DNA of 64,000 bases from UBA6170 sp942491385 (lineage in GTDB: Bacteria > Chloroflexota > Anaerolineae > Anaerolineales > Anaerolineaceae). The position numbers and the translations under genes are program-made. Below are positions 1 through 7,876 of this stretch, one piece after another (position 1 is the first letter of the stretch; every line of letters begins with the position of its first letter). The stretch lies in assembly GCA_942491385.1 (NCBI GenBank), contig CALOAF010000002.1, positions 434,001 to 498,000 of the forward strand. Reading direction: 5' to 3'. A model generated the notes under the pieces. The model was not told the DNA's origin. It ran no database searches and saw only the letters and a list, made by a program, of their open reading frames with translations.

Positions 1-227
1 GTGATCGCTTCGTTCTCGATTTTCCAACTGTTGACAATTTCCCCGATGCATTGATCAGCAGCCAGTTCAACCAGGCGCACTTCATATTGCAGCCCGCGAT
101 TGTCCAGCACCATCACTGTAGCATTCATTTTCAAGCGCAATACTCTGACCATCTGATGGGAAACATCCGCTGGAAACAGAATTTTCGGTTCCTGTATATT
201 TTTTGGGTCAATAAAAAAATGATTCAT
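1..227 (-). CDS. rsmE: 16S rRNA m3U1498 methyltransferase RsmE, N-terminal part
   Basis: The gene runs off the left edge, so only the first 75 codons are visible. They start MNHFFIDPKNI and contain HQMVRVLRLK, the conserved opening of the RsmE family, where a small PUA-like RNA-binding domain precedes the SPOUT methyltransferase fold. The family methylates N3 of U1498 in 16S rRNA using S-adenosylmethionine. The catalytic SPOUT part is outside the window, so the assignment rests on the N-terminal domain only. The start ATG is at 225-227. rsmI, another 16S rRNA methyltransferase, lies about 1 kb away on the same strand. Confidence 0.85.
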   Translation of the reverse strand, partial: MNHFFIDPKNIQEPKILFPADVSHQMVRVLRLKMNATVMVLDNRGLQYEVRLVELAADQCIGEIVNSWKIENEAI

Positions 228-389
228 ACAACCTAGTGTTTTAATATCTCCTTCCTTGTTATTATATAACCATCTAAAATCATTGACTCAATTCTTACCA
301 GTACCTGTTCGGTTTTTAGAAAGAGCAGTAGAATTTGCGGCTGTTTGAAATTATAATGATGATGTGTAGGTCAAAAAAAAGGAAACAAT

Positions 390-1118
390 TTGAACCAGGA
401 ACCTGAAAAAATACGCGTATATCATTTCTATGATTTGATCATGGTTCTTTTTGTGACCGTGTTAGTGCTAAGCAATATCGCGTCCTCGGCAAAAATTGTC
501 GATTGGGGTGTCAGCCTGTTTGGGATCCCCCTGGCATTCGATGCCGGCACCATCCTTTTCCCGATCAGTTATATTTTTGGAGATGTTTTAACCGAAGTGT
601 ATGGTTTCCGTCGCTCCCGGCGTGTGATCTGGGTCGGTTTTGCTGCCCTGGCATTCAGTTCAGTGGTGCTGGCGATTGTAAGATTCCTCCCAGGGGAAGC
701 TGCCTGGCAGGAGTATGCCGGTCAGGGTGCTTATGATGCCATTCTGGGTGGTATGAGCACCGGTGGCATTGTGATCGCCAGTTTATTGGCCTACCTGATC
801 GGTGAATTCAGCAATTCAGTGACCCTTGCAAAAATAAAAGTAAAAACGGCTGGCCGCTTCCTGTGGCTCAGAACCATTGGTTCAACGTTAATCGGTCAGG
901 GTTTTGATACCTTGATTTTCGTCACGGTTGCGACGCTTTTAGGCGTTTTTCCCTGGGTGATCTGGGGCAGCCTGGTACTCACCAATTACATCTTTAAGGT
1001 CGGTATCGAAGTGCTCATGACCCCGGCAACCTATCTGGTCATCTCAAAGCTCAAGCAGGCTGAGCGGGAAGATTATTATGATCACAACACACGCTTCAAA
1101 TTCTTTGCGATGAAATAA
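390..1118 (+). CDS. yhhQ: Queuosine precursor transporter (YhhQ family)
   Basis: A 242-residue integral membrane protein with about six hydrophobic segments. The stretch LSNIASSAKIVDWG followed by FDAGTILFPISYIFGDVLTE and YGFRRSR is the hallmark of the YhhQ/vitamin-uptake-like family (PF02592), which imports queuosine precursors such as preQ0 or preQ1. The late segment GQGFDTLIFVTVA also fits the family. Translation probably begins at TTG 390, preceded by AAAAGGAAAC at the right distance; no in-frame ATG gives a full-length product. It is followed head to head by rsmI on the other strand with only 3 bp between the stops. No queuosine synthesis genes are in the window, which fits a salvage role. 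Confidence 0.88.
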   Translation: MNQEPEKIRVYHFYDLIMVLFVTVLVLSNIASSAKIVDWGVSLFGIPLAFDAGTILFPISYIFGDVLTEVYGFRRSRRVIWVGFAALAFSSVVLAIVRFLPGEAAWQEYAGQGAYDAILGGMSTGGIVIASLLAYLIGEFSNSVTLAKIKVKTAGRFLWLRTIGSTLIGQGFDTLIFVTVATLLGVFPWVIWGSLVLTNYIFKVGIEVLMTPATYLVISKLKQAEREDYYDHNTRFKFFAMK

Positions 1119-1121
1119 AGC

Positions 1122-1805
1122 TTAATCTTCGCTCGCTGCGTCTATTTTTCCACCTACCAAAACGCAATATTCACCCAGTATGGATTCATTTGCAAAGCGT
1201 TCCACCAATTCCATTAGCGAACCACGATACATCGTCTCAAACTTCTTCGTCAGGTCATTGGCGATGGCAGCCGGGCGATCTCCGAAAACTTCCAGTGCAT
1301 CCTGTAAAAATGCTTTTAATCGGTAAGGGCTTTCATAAAAAATCAGGGTATGCGGAGATTGCACATCGATCGCCAACCAGCGTTTGCGTGGACCGGCTTT
1401 GCGAGGTGGGAACCCGCGAAACGTGAAACTATGCACTGGCAATCCTGAAAGAACCAAAGCTGTGATTAATGCTGTCGGGCCCGGAATGGCAGTCATTTCA
1501 ATTTCTTCAGCCAGTGATGCGCGCACCAATGTAAAGCCTGGATCGCTAACCGAGGGCGTTCCGGCGTCTGTAACCAATGCAATATTTGATCCGGCGTTCA
1601 ATAATCCCATTAATTTGGGTAAGGTCCGTTTTTCATTGTCTTCACGAAAAGATATTTGCGGTTTATGGATATCAAAATGCTTCAACAAAACACCCGTCTT
1701 GCGGGTGTCTTCACTGATCACATAATCCACCGAACGTAAAGTTTCAATGGCTCGTAAAGACATATCACCTAAATTTCCTATGGGGGTGGAGACTATATAA
1801 AGCAT
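1122..1805 (-). CDS. rsmI: 16S rRNA (cytidine1402-2'-O)-methyltransferase RsmI
   Basis: A 227-residue protein of the tetrapyrrole methylase fold. It opens with LYIVSTPIGNLGDMSLRA and has SEDTRKTGVLL, VTDAGTPSVSDPG, IPGPTALITAL and FRGFPPRK, all typical of RsmI, which 2'-O-methylates C1402 in the ribosomal P-site. The protein is shorter than the usual 270-290 residues: after the methylase domain (ending near residue 220) the C-terminal helical extension is absent. This is a clean short form, not an obvious truncation, because the stop follows a normal domain end (VLVGGKIDAA). ATG 1803-1805 is used. The gene stands alone between two unrelated genes. Confidence 0.93.
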   Translation of the reverse strand: MLYIVSTPIGNLGDMSLRAIETLRSVDYVISEDTRKTGVLLKHFDIHKPQISFREDNEKRTLPKLMGLLNAGSNIALVTDAGTPSVSDPGFTLVRASLAEEIEMTAIPGPTALITALVLSGLPVHSFTFRGFPPRKAGPRKRWLAIDVQSPHTLIFYESPYRLKAFLQDALEVFGDRPAAIANDLTKKFETMYRGSLMELVERFANESILGEYCVLVGGKIDAASED

Positions 1806-1832
1806 AATTTCAGGGAAGCGTAAGGTGGTGGG

Positions 1833-2330
1833 TCATTTTTTTCGGTAATCTTGTGGAATCCAAACGTGGTTGATTTCCCCGACTGTCTCGGAATTTAACT
1901 CGGTCCATTTTTCAATAAACAAATAGATTTTCGCGATGGAACCGGTGGGTAAAGAGGCTATTTTATCCCCCAAAGTCATCACCAATCCTTCAAGGCCAGG
2001 GTTATGACCAACGACCAATAAAGTTTCAACGCTTGCAGGTAGTGCTGCAATTTTTTGAATGTATGTTTCAGGTTCTGCCATATAAAGGTCCTCGATCAAT
2101 TCAAGCTCTCCTTTATAATTAAGCTTCTCGGCCATTAATGCAGCAGTATCTTTTGCCCGAACAGCGCTGGAAGAAAGAATCAAATCAGGAATCAAAGCTT
2201 TTTTCTTAAGAATTTTTGCCATGTTCACTATATCTTTACGCCCTTTCTTTTTTAAAGGGCGATCATGATCTGGTAATTCTTTTTCTTTCCAACTGGATTT
2301 AGCGTGTCGCATGATTAACAATGTTTTCAT
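1833..2330 (-). CDS. sixA: SixA-like phosphohistidine phosphatase
   Basis: A histidine phosphatase of 165 residues. The RHG-type motif LLIMRHAKSSW is at the very N-terminus, the second catalytic His is in LLVVGHNPGLE, and the family's middle section SSSAVRAKDTAALMAEKL is present. SixA-type enzymes remove phosphate from histidine residues of phosphotransfer proteins; no partner histidine phosphotransferase is nearby, so the substrate is unknown. The open frame extends upstream to 2420, but the extra 30 residues do not resemble the family. The ATG at 2330 has a clear GAGGAAAA ribosome site, so the shorter start is chosen. An AT-rich spacer separates it from the divergent DUF2089 pair. Confidence 0.82.
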   Translation of the reverse strand: MKTLLIMRHAKSSWKEKELPDHDRPLKKKGRKDIVNMAKILKKKALIPDLILSSSAVRAKDTAALMAEKLNYKGELELIEDLYMAEPETYIQKIAALPASVETLLVVGHNPGLEGLVMTLGDKIASLPTGSIAKIYLFIEKWTELNSETVGEINHVWIPQDYRKK

Positions 2331-2509
2331 AGTTTTCCTCTTTTTAGGCGTTAGGATTGATAACCAAAAAGTCAAAATTAGTATATCACGAATCAAAATC
2401 TCACTGGGGTTTTCTAACAATTCATTAAGTAAACTTCGATAATTATTTAGTTTCTTTTTAGTATATTAAATATATTTCAATAATTGTTCAATAATATTAA
2501 TATTTAGTG

Positions 2510-2537
2510 TTGACAAATTGATATTTTATGATAATAT
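2510..2537 (+). promoter_or_regulatory. Sigma-70-type promoter for the DUF2089/SHOCT pair
   Basis: A consensus -35 box TTGACA (2510-2515) is followed after 16 bp by TAATAT (2532-2537), in a very AT-rich stretch about 80 bp before the DUF2089 start. The strand and distance fit the downstream pair. Assigned by eye only. Confidence 0.55.
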
Positions 2538-2617
2538 TTATTTATAAATAGAAATAAACGATAAAGATTATTTACTATTCTTTTTTTAAGGCTAAGAAAA
2601 CAAGCCCAGGAGGTTCA

Positions 2618-3013
2618 ATGAACAAATTACACACCCAATGCCCCATGTGCCAATCAGATCTTGAAGTGACCGGTTTATATTGCTCACATTGTGATACCAG
2701 CATCCAGGGACATTTTGCTCCAACCGCCAACCCATTTAATGTACTCAACGAGGAACAAATGCATTTTTTAATGACATTTATTCGTTGTGAAGGCCGTTTT
2801 AACCGCATGGAAGAAGAGCTTAATCTTTCGTATCCAACATTACGCAATCGGCTGCAAGATATTTTACGATTATTAGGTTTTGAACCCAAGGCGGATGAAC
2901 CCGTGAAGTTCACTTCCGAAGATCGAATGCGAATTCTGGATGCATTAGCCAGTGGTGAAATCAGCCCGGAAGAAGCACAAGCCCAATTAGCCGGTAAGAA
3001 AACCGAAGAATAA
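2618..3013 (+). CDS. DUF2089 protein (zinc ribbon plus HTH)
   Basis: A 131-residue protein. Residues 1-30 hold a four-cysteine zinc ribbon (CPMC and CSHC pairs). Residues about 40-95 form a helix-turn-helix-like domain with LSYPTLRNRLQDILRLLGFE, the DUF2089 signature. The tail (EDRMRILDALASGEIS) resembles the SHOCT-like segment that opens the next protein. The AGGAGG ribosome site lies 5 bp before the ATG and a good promoter lies upstream. The next gene follows 12 bp later, so the two are almost certainly co-transcribed. DUF2089 proteins are usually read as transcriptional regulators that act with the neighbouring SHOCT-domain protein; the target is not known. Function beyond probable DNA binding is inference. 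Confidence 0.85.
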   Translation: MNKLHTQCPMCQSDLEVTGLYCSHCDTSIQGHFAPTANPFNVLNEEQMHFLMTFIRCEGRFNRMEEELNLSYPTLRNRLQDILRLLGFEPKADEPVKFTSEDRMRILDALASGEISPEEAQAQLAGKKTEE

Positions 3014-3025
3014 GGAGTAAAGCCC

Positions 3026-3436
3026 ATGACAACACAAGAAGAAAGAATCAAAATACTATCCATGCTGCAGGAAGGTGTGATTGACGCAGAACAAGCTGCT
3101 AAATTGTTAGAAGCTTTAGGTTCAATTGGCAATGAAACCAAATCTGTCCCCACAAGCCCCTCGACGCCTGGTTTCGATCGAGGAGGAGGTTACCGACCGG
3201 GAAAATTTTTTCGTGTTCGCGTAACAGATACCGATACTGGCAAAACTCGGGTCAATGTGCGTTTACCGATTGGTTTGGTTGGCGCAGGTATAAAAATGGG
3301 CATGAAATTCAGCCCTGAGATTGATGGCTTTGACCCCAGAACCATAACTGATTTTTTAGAAAGTGGAGAAATTGGGCAAATTGTGGATGTATTTGATGAG
3401 GAAGATGGTGAACATGTAGAGGTTTTCATCGAATAA
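3026..3436 (+). CDS. SHOCT-like domain protein paired with DUF2089
   Basis: A 136-residue protein beginning TTQEERIKILSMLQEGVID, an amphipathic SHOCT-like helix pair similar to the end of the upstream DUF2089 protein (both read RI-IL--L--G-I---EA). A disordered Ser/Pro/Gly linker (about residues 40-60) follows, then a small domain with VRVTDTDTGKTRVNVRLPIG and GEIGQIVDVFDEEDGEHVEV, as in YvlB/LiaX-type envelope-stress proteins. No membrane segment is present. It is co-transcribed with DUF2089 (12-bp gap, GGAGT ribosome site), and the pair may form a small regulator/effector unit. The exact role is unknown. Confidence 0.75.
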   Translation: MTTQEERIKILSMLQEGVIDAEQAAKLLEALGSIGNETKSVPTSPSTPGFDRGGGYRPGKFFRVRVTDTDTGKTRVNVRLPIGLVGAGIKMGMKFSPEIDGFDPRTITDFLESGEIGQIVDVFDEEDGEHVEVFIE

Positions 3437-3479
3437 AAACCTGCCTTGTGACAATCGTCCCTTGATAATTCACTCATCC

Positions 3480-3511
3480 AACAGGAGATTCGTCATCTCC
3501 TGTTTTTATTT
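3480..3511 (+). terminator. Rho-independent terminator after the SHOCT gene
   Basis: An inverted repeat AACAGGAGAT-loop-ATCTCCTGTT (stem about 10 bp) is followed by TTTTTATTTT on the plus strand. It sits between the stop at 3436 and the convergent desaturase stop at 3506. Confidence 0.75.
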
Positions 3512-4528
3512 TGCAACCATTCCCTTTTTTAAATCGCGGAAACGGATTAAACGATCATTCTCCTGGTCTATCAGGTCTAATCCGACAGATTTAAAACCTT
3601 CCCAAAAAGAAATCTTCTTAATATTGGTTTGAAACACTTTCCCATTTTTATAACAAGCTTCCAGATGATAATTTGGAACTTTCGGGCTGAGATGATGAAT
3701 ATGATGAAATCCGATATTTCCACTGAACCATTGCATCCACTTCGGCAATTCATAATACGAAGCACCTTTTAATGCTGATGCGACATAATCCCATTCAGAA
3801 CTGGTTGCCCAATAAACCCCATCAAACTGGTGCTGCAGGAAAAACAACCAGATGCCCATCAATCCTGCCATCCAAATCGTCGGCAATTGAATGATTAAAA
3901 ATCCCTTCCATCCAATCAGTGTGACCATAACAAGAATGGCCGCTAATAAAGCGAGATTATGATAAACCTGAAATAATGTTTCTTTCTTTCCCAGATTGGG
4001 GCGGGCAATGCGATGACTGATCAGGAACATATAGATTGGGCCAAGCAAAAACATCACCAATGGATGTCGGAACAATCTGTAGCCAAATTTTACAAACGCA
4101 GATTTTGATTGGTATTCGTCAACCGTCAGCGTCATCACATCACCAATGCCACGTTTATCCAAATTTCCACTGGATGCGTGGTGAATGGCATGCGAACGCC
4201 ACCATTGCTCGCTGGGGGTAAAAACCAAAATTCCCAGAAAGAAGCCTACGATCTGATTCGCTTTTTTTGATGGAAAAAGACTATTATGTCCACAATCATG
4301 GAAGAGGATAAAAATCCGCACCAGAAATAAGGCAGCAATGATAGTCAATCCCAAAGTTATCCAATACGTATATTGCAAACTCCAGATCATTAACCCCCAC
4401 AAAATTAAATAGGGGATGACTGAATTTAGAATCTGAATGATGGCTCTTTTTGTGCTCGCCTTGGCATAAGGAGCCAAAAAGGGTTTAATTGTCTTCATAT
4501 CAGGGTAAGTCACCTGTGTTTTTTCCAT
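3506..4528 (-). CDS. Membrane fatty acid desaturase
   Basis: A 340-residue multi-pass membrane protein with the three histidine boxes of acyl-lipid/acyl-CoA desaturases: HDCGH at about 77-81, HAIHH at about 113-117 and HHIHH near residue 275. These bind the di-iron centre that inserts a cis double bond into membrane acyl chains with oxygen. The spacing and the sequence around the boxes resemble Bacillus Des and the omega-3/omega-6 plant-like group. Hydrophobic pairs occur at about 33-75, 95-105 and 180-225. ATG 4528 has a GGAGG site 7 bp upstream. It is a single gene without an adjacent DesK/DesR pair. The enzyme implies access to oxygen. Confidence 0.9.
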   Translation of the reverse strand: MEKTQVTYPDMKTIKPFLAPYAKASTKRAIIQILNSVIPYLILWGLMIWSLQYTYWITLGLTIIAALFLVRIFILFHDCGHNSLFPSKKANQIVGFFLGILVFTPSEQWWRSHAIHHASSGNLDKRGIGDVMTLTVDEYQSKSAFVKFGYRLFRHPLVMFLLGPIYMFLISHRIARPNLGKKETLFQVYHNLALLAAILVMVTLIGWKGFLIIQLPTIWMAGLMGIWLFFLQHQFDGVYWATSSEWDYVASALKGASYYELPKWMQWFSGNIGFHHIHHLSPKVPNYHLEACYKNGKVFQTNIKKISFWEGFKSVGLDLIDQENDRLIRFRDLKKGMVAK

Positions 4529-4927
4529 ACGAACCTCCAGAATTATTGCACTATAAATGTAACCGTTATTTCACAGTGCTTCATCCATCCAGAGTCATAC
4601 TTTTTAGCATGATTTTTCCCGCTATTTTCATTACCATTAATCATCTGGGTATAAAAAAATTTTGAGAACACCACAGTAAAAAACCCGAACAAGAAGGGTT
4701 ATGACCTGATGTATTGGGGTAACCATAAAATAGTCGCGAATGGTAACTTTTGCATTTAAAACACTATCAACCCAATGGCGATTACTATGTACTCAAACTC
4801 AAAATTCAAACACATATTTTGGATTACAATTATAATTATTTTACACATCACATTCTCAAATTCGTACTATTAGACCAATTTAATGTCAGCAGCAAGCATG
4901 GATGGTGCTGACATAAAAGGAGAAATT
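4529..4927. other. Intergenic region between divergent desaturase and degV
   Basis: About 400 bp with no plausible gene. It is AT-rich, especially 4800-4880, and holds a small hairpin (AACCC/GGGTT, about 4684-4701). It must contain the promoters of the two divergent genes. A TATAAT at 4831-4836 could be a -10 box for degV, but no convincing -35 box was found. Confidence 0.5.
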
Positions 4928-5797
4928 ATGCAAATCGTAACTGATAGTGGCACCGATTTGTGGCTTTCAAAAGAACAAGCTGCTGATCTGGCTGTCCACA
5001 TAGTCCCGCTGATCGTCACCCTGGACGGAAAATCGTATCAGGAAGGCATCGATATCGAACCGGGCGATTTTTATCGATTATTGGAAGCTAGCAGCAATTT
5101 GCCGGTTACTTCCCAGCCTTCCGCAGGCGCATTTGCCGAGACCTATCGGCAATTGTCCGTTACGGATCCTGATATTTTATCCATCCACATATCATCCGGG
5201 TTAAGCGGTACCTATCAATCCGCCCTGGCTGGCGCTGAAATGGTACCGGAAGCCCGGGTCACCCACGTGGATACAAAAACGTTATCCGCAGCCGCCGGAT
5301 GGCAGGTTGAAGCAGCCGCCCGCGCTGCCAAAGCAGGTTGGTCGAAAGAGAAAATCCTGGCCCTGCTGCAACGGATCAGTCAAGCCAGTGAGAGTATGTA
5401 CACCCTGGATGAATTGAAATATCTGATTCATGGGGGACGCATCAGTCATATGAAAGGCCTGATCGCTTCATTTTTGAACCTCAAACCGCTCATAGGGGTA
5501 GAGAAAGTCAATGGCACCTATATTCAGCTTGGTCAATCCCGCACGTTCCGGCGAGCGTTGGAAGGTTTGGTGAAAAAAATCGGCAAATTTCACGCTCCGG
5601 GCAGTGAACTTCGTGTCCAGGTATTGCATTCTTTCAACCCGGAAGGTGGTGCTATGTTACGCGAGCTGGTTGACCAGCAGTTTAAGTGTACCTGGCTGCC
5701 CATGGGTCCTATGTCCCTGGTGTTAGGCGCGCATACCGGTCCCAGCATGGTAGGAGTTGCCTTTGCTTCGCTGGAAACCTTTGCAGATATGCCATAA
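4928..5797 (+). CDS. DegV family fatty-acid-binding protein
   Basis: A 289-residue DegV (FakB-like) protein. The N-terminus MQIVTDSGTDLWL carries the conserved TDSG, followed by GIDIEPGDFYRLL, LPVTSQPSAG, ISSGLSGTYQSA, VDTKTLSAAAGW and the late GAHTGPSMVGVAF. The family has two domains that clamp a fatty acid between them; in Firmicutes the FakB subunit presents it to the kinase FakA. No DhaK/FakA-like kinase is in this window. The open frame begins at 4883, but ATG 4928 has an AAAAGGAGA site and starts exactly at the conserved N-terminus. A second DegV lies at 45.3 kb. Confidence 0.9.
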   Translation: MQIVTDSGTDLWLSKEQAADLAVHIVPLIVTLDGKSYQEGIDIEPGDFYRLLEASSNLPVTSQPSAGAFAETYRQLSVTDPDILSIHISSGLSGTYQSALAGAEMVPEARVTHVDTKTLSAAAGWQVEAAARAAKAGWSKEKILALLQRISQASESMYTLDELKYLIHGGRISHMKGLIASFLNLKPLIGVEKVNGTYIQLGQSRTFRRALEGLVKKIGKFHAPGSELRVQVLHSFNPEGGAMLRELVDQQFKCTWLPMGPMSLVLGAHTGPSMVGVAFASLETFADMP

Positions 5798-5846
5798 CAA
5801 AGAATAAAATAATTGGATTAAAATCAAAATTATTTTTCTTTAGACC

Positions 5847-6617
5847 TTAAAACCATTTAACAACTGCCAGGGCTGCAAATGCGATAAAGACGATCAGTGC
5901 CCCCAGGAAAATTTGCCATTTCTCTTGTTGATCCACCAACCGGAAGCCCTGCAAATCAGCCTGCATGTCCCACAATGGGCCAGCCGTCCAGGCAAAAACC
6001 AACCCACCGATCAAACCACCCAGATGCCCCCAGTTATCGATCATTGGACTCATCCCCAGAACCAGATTGATGCCCAGGATAAAAACAATATTCGAAAGGA
6101 TTGATCGTGCACGATTTCCAAAAAAGCGTCGGTTGCGATATATGAAAACCCCTTGTGCGGATAACATACCGAAGATGGCTGTCGAAGCGCCTAAAGAGGG
6201 ATTGGGGGTTAAAACGAAAGAAACCACATTCCCTGCAAATCCACCCAATAAATACAGTAACAAGAATCTGCCATGTCCATATTGATATTCCAGATTTCTC
6301 CCAAAGATAAACAGTGCATACATATTAAAAGCAATATGGGCAATGCTGCCATGTACCAAAATCGGGGTAATTAAGCGCCATAGTTGGCCGGAGAGAATAA
6401 GTTGATTGTATTTAGCCAGGTATACAGCCGGCAGGTCAATGCCCATTGTGTTTTCGGTTAACAACTGAGCCAGAAATACAGCCACCGTTACCCCCAAAAT
6501 AATATAGGTGACCAGCGGCTTGGAAGCCGGGTTATCGACCTGCACCCGCACACCTTGTGGGGGTGGTGATGTAGTGGAAGAATTCTCCGGTGGTTGTTCG
6601 TATTGCATCAATTTCAT
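5847..6617 (-). CDS. Rhomboid family intramembrane serine protease
   Basis: A 256-residue protein with a Ser/Pro-rich cytoplasmic N-terminus (1-34) and six to seven membrane segments. The catalytic dyad is visible as Ser145 in SLGASTAIFG and His198 in NWGHLGG; the oxyanion helper motif HIAFNMYALF is at about 94-103. The active-site motif reads GAST rather than the usual GxSG, a small departure. Rhomboids cleave membrane helices in the lipid bilayer; the substrate here is unknown. The gene overlaps the upstream gmk by 4 bp (ATGA), so the two are translationally coupled. A short C-terminal extension with one more hydrophobic segment ends the protein. Confidence 0.9.
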   Translation of the reverse strand: MKLMQYEQPPENSSTTSPPPQGVRVQVDNPASKPLVTYIILGVTVAVFLAQLLTENTMGIDLPAVYLAKYNQLILSGQLWRLITPILVHGSIAHIAFNMYALFIFGRNLEYQYGHGRFLLLYLLGGFAGNVVSFVLTPNPSLGASTAIFGMLSAQGVFIYRNRRFFGNRARSILSNIVFILGINLVLGMSPMIDNWGHLGGLIGGLVFAWTAGPLWDMQADLQGFRLVDQQEKWQIFLGALIVFIAFAALAVVKWF

Positions 6618-7243
6618 AAGGTTATCTTTCTAGGATTGGTGCGGTGGTGTTCAGCGTGGAGAATATCAACGATCGTCTCCACCGCCTCCTCTAATTGATT
6701 ATGACGGTTCACCACCATGTAATCAAATATTTTTAGATATTCCAGTTCCCACTTGACTTTGTTCATCCGAATATTCATACTTTCTTCTGTCTCTGTTTTC
6801 CGGTTATTCAGCCGTTCATGCCATTCTCCCACACTGCTTGGTAACAGGAAAATCAACACTGCATCCGGGTTTAATTCTCTCAATTTCGCAGCGCCTTGAA
6901 CATCCACGCGCAGAATGACATCCAGACCACTTTGCATGGCTTTGCGCACTTGTTCTTTCGGGATCCCTTTATAGTCATCATATACAATTGCATATTCTAA
7001 CAAATCATTGGCAGCGATCATGGCTTCAAATTCTTCTTTACTATAGAAAAAGTAATCTACACCATGGGTTTCCTCTGGTCGCGGTGCACGCGTGGTAGCA
7101 GTGACAACAAAGTGTAAGGGAATATTTCGCTTTTTTAATGCCTGTAATGTTACATCTTTACCAACACCAGAAGGCCCTGAAAGCACAATCAGCAATGGTT
7201 CGGGCTTAAGTAAGTCAAATGATATACTGATGTTTTCGCTCAT
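6614..7243 (-). CDS. gmk: Guanylate kinase
   Basis: A 209-residue guanylate kinase that phosphorylates GMP to GDP with ATP. The P-loop GPSGVGKD occurs near residue 22; the usual family pattern ends KGT or KST, and here the residues after Lys are DV. TATTRAPRPEETHGVDYFF is the GMP-binding region and DVQGAAKLRE the nucleotide-binding strand after it. The start is ATG 7243. It is the first gene of a two-gene minus-strand unit with the rhomboid protease, overlapping by 4 bp. Confidence 0.93.
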   Translation of the reverse strand: MSENISISFDLLKPEPLLIVLSGPSGVGKDVTLQALKKRNIPLHFVVTATTRAPRPEETHGVDYFFYSKEEFEAMIAANDLLEYAIVYDDYKGIPKEQVRKAMQSGLDVILRVDVQGAAKLRELNPDAVLIFLLPSSVGEWHERLNNRKTETEESMNIRMNKVKWELEYLKIFDYMVVNRHNQLEEAVETIVDILHAEHHRTNPRKITL

Positions 7244-7299
7244 GGAACCTCATTTTCCCTAAATCATGAATTCCTGGTAATCGATAATTCAATGAAATA

Positions 7300-7329
7300 T
7301 TGTTAAATCAATAGTAGACAAATTATAAT
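7300..7329 (+). promoter_or_regulatory. Probable promoter of the FmdB gene
   Basis: TTGTTA (7300-7305), an 18-bp spacer and a perfect TATAAT (7324-7329) lie about 90 bp before the FmdB start, in an AT-rich divergent region shared with gmk. Confidence 0.5.
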
Positions 7330-7418
7330 GGATAAAAGCTGTTCATCAAACTTTTAAATTATGAATACCAAAAGTGATCAGTACCAGCAAGAACGTCGGA
7401 AAGGAAAGGATCTTTTTC

Positions 7419-7844
7419 ATGCCACTTTATGAATATCGCTGTTTGGAATGTAAACGTCGTTTTGATGTTTTTATAACGTATGCAGAATATGGCAATAAAT
7501 CTGTTACCTGTAAGCATTGTGGAAGCCAGCAAGTCACTCGTAAAATAGGCAGAATCAGAATCGCTAAATCTGAGGATAACCGCCTGGAAGATTTTTCTGA
7601 TCCATCCAGTCTGGAAGGTCTGGAAGATGACCCCGTTGCGCTCGGTAAAATGATGCGCAAGATGTCAGGTGAAATGGGAGAAGATATGCCACCTGAATTT
7701 GACGAAGTGGTTGATCGTCTGGAAAAAGGCCAATCTCCAGAAGATATCGAACGGGATTTACCTGATCTGGCAAACGATCTTGATTCCGGTATGGGTGGTG
7801 GCATGGGTGCAGGTCTAGGTGCAGGCATGGATGATGATTTTTAG
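7419..7844 (+). CDS. FmdB-type zinc ribbon protein
   Basis: A 141-residue protein. Its first 45 residues are the FmdB/CxxC-SSSS zinc ribbon: MPLYEYRCLECKRRFDVF, then a second CKHC pair. The middle is acidic, and the tail is a glycine/methionine repeat (GMGGGMGAGLGAGMDDDF). FmdB-family zinc ribbons are putative regulatory proteins; the function of this one is unknown. The frame is open from 7374, but ATG 7419 is preceded by AAGGAAAGGA and matches the family N-terminus. It is the only gene between gmk and the convergent metallopeptidase-like gene. Confidence 0.85.
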   Translation: MPLYEYRCLECKRRFDVFITYAEYGNKSVTCKHCGSQQVTRKIGRIRIAKSEDNRLEDFSDPSSLEGLEDDPVALGKMMRKMSGEMGEDMPPEFDEVVDRLEKGQSPEDIERDLPDLANDLDSGMGGGMGAGLGAGMDDDF

Positions 7845-7876
7845 ATGGTAAATTAATATTATTCTCACAAACCATC

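Noticed and set aside
51..236. Plus-strand 61-codon frame at the left edge
   Set aside because: It is the shadow of rsmE on the minus strand, which matches the family N-terminus.
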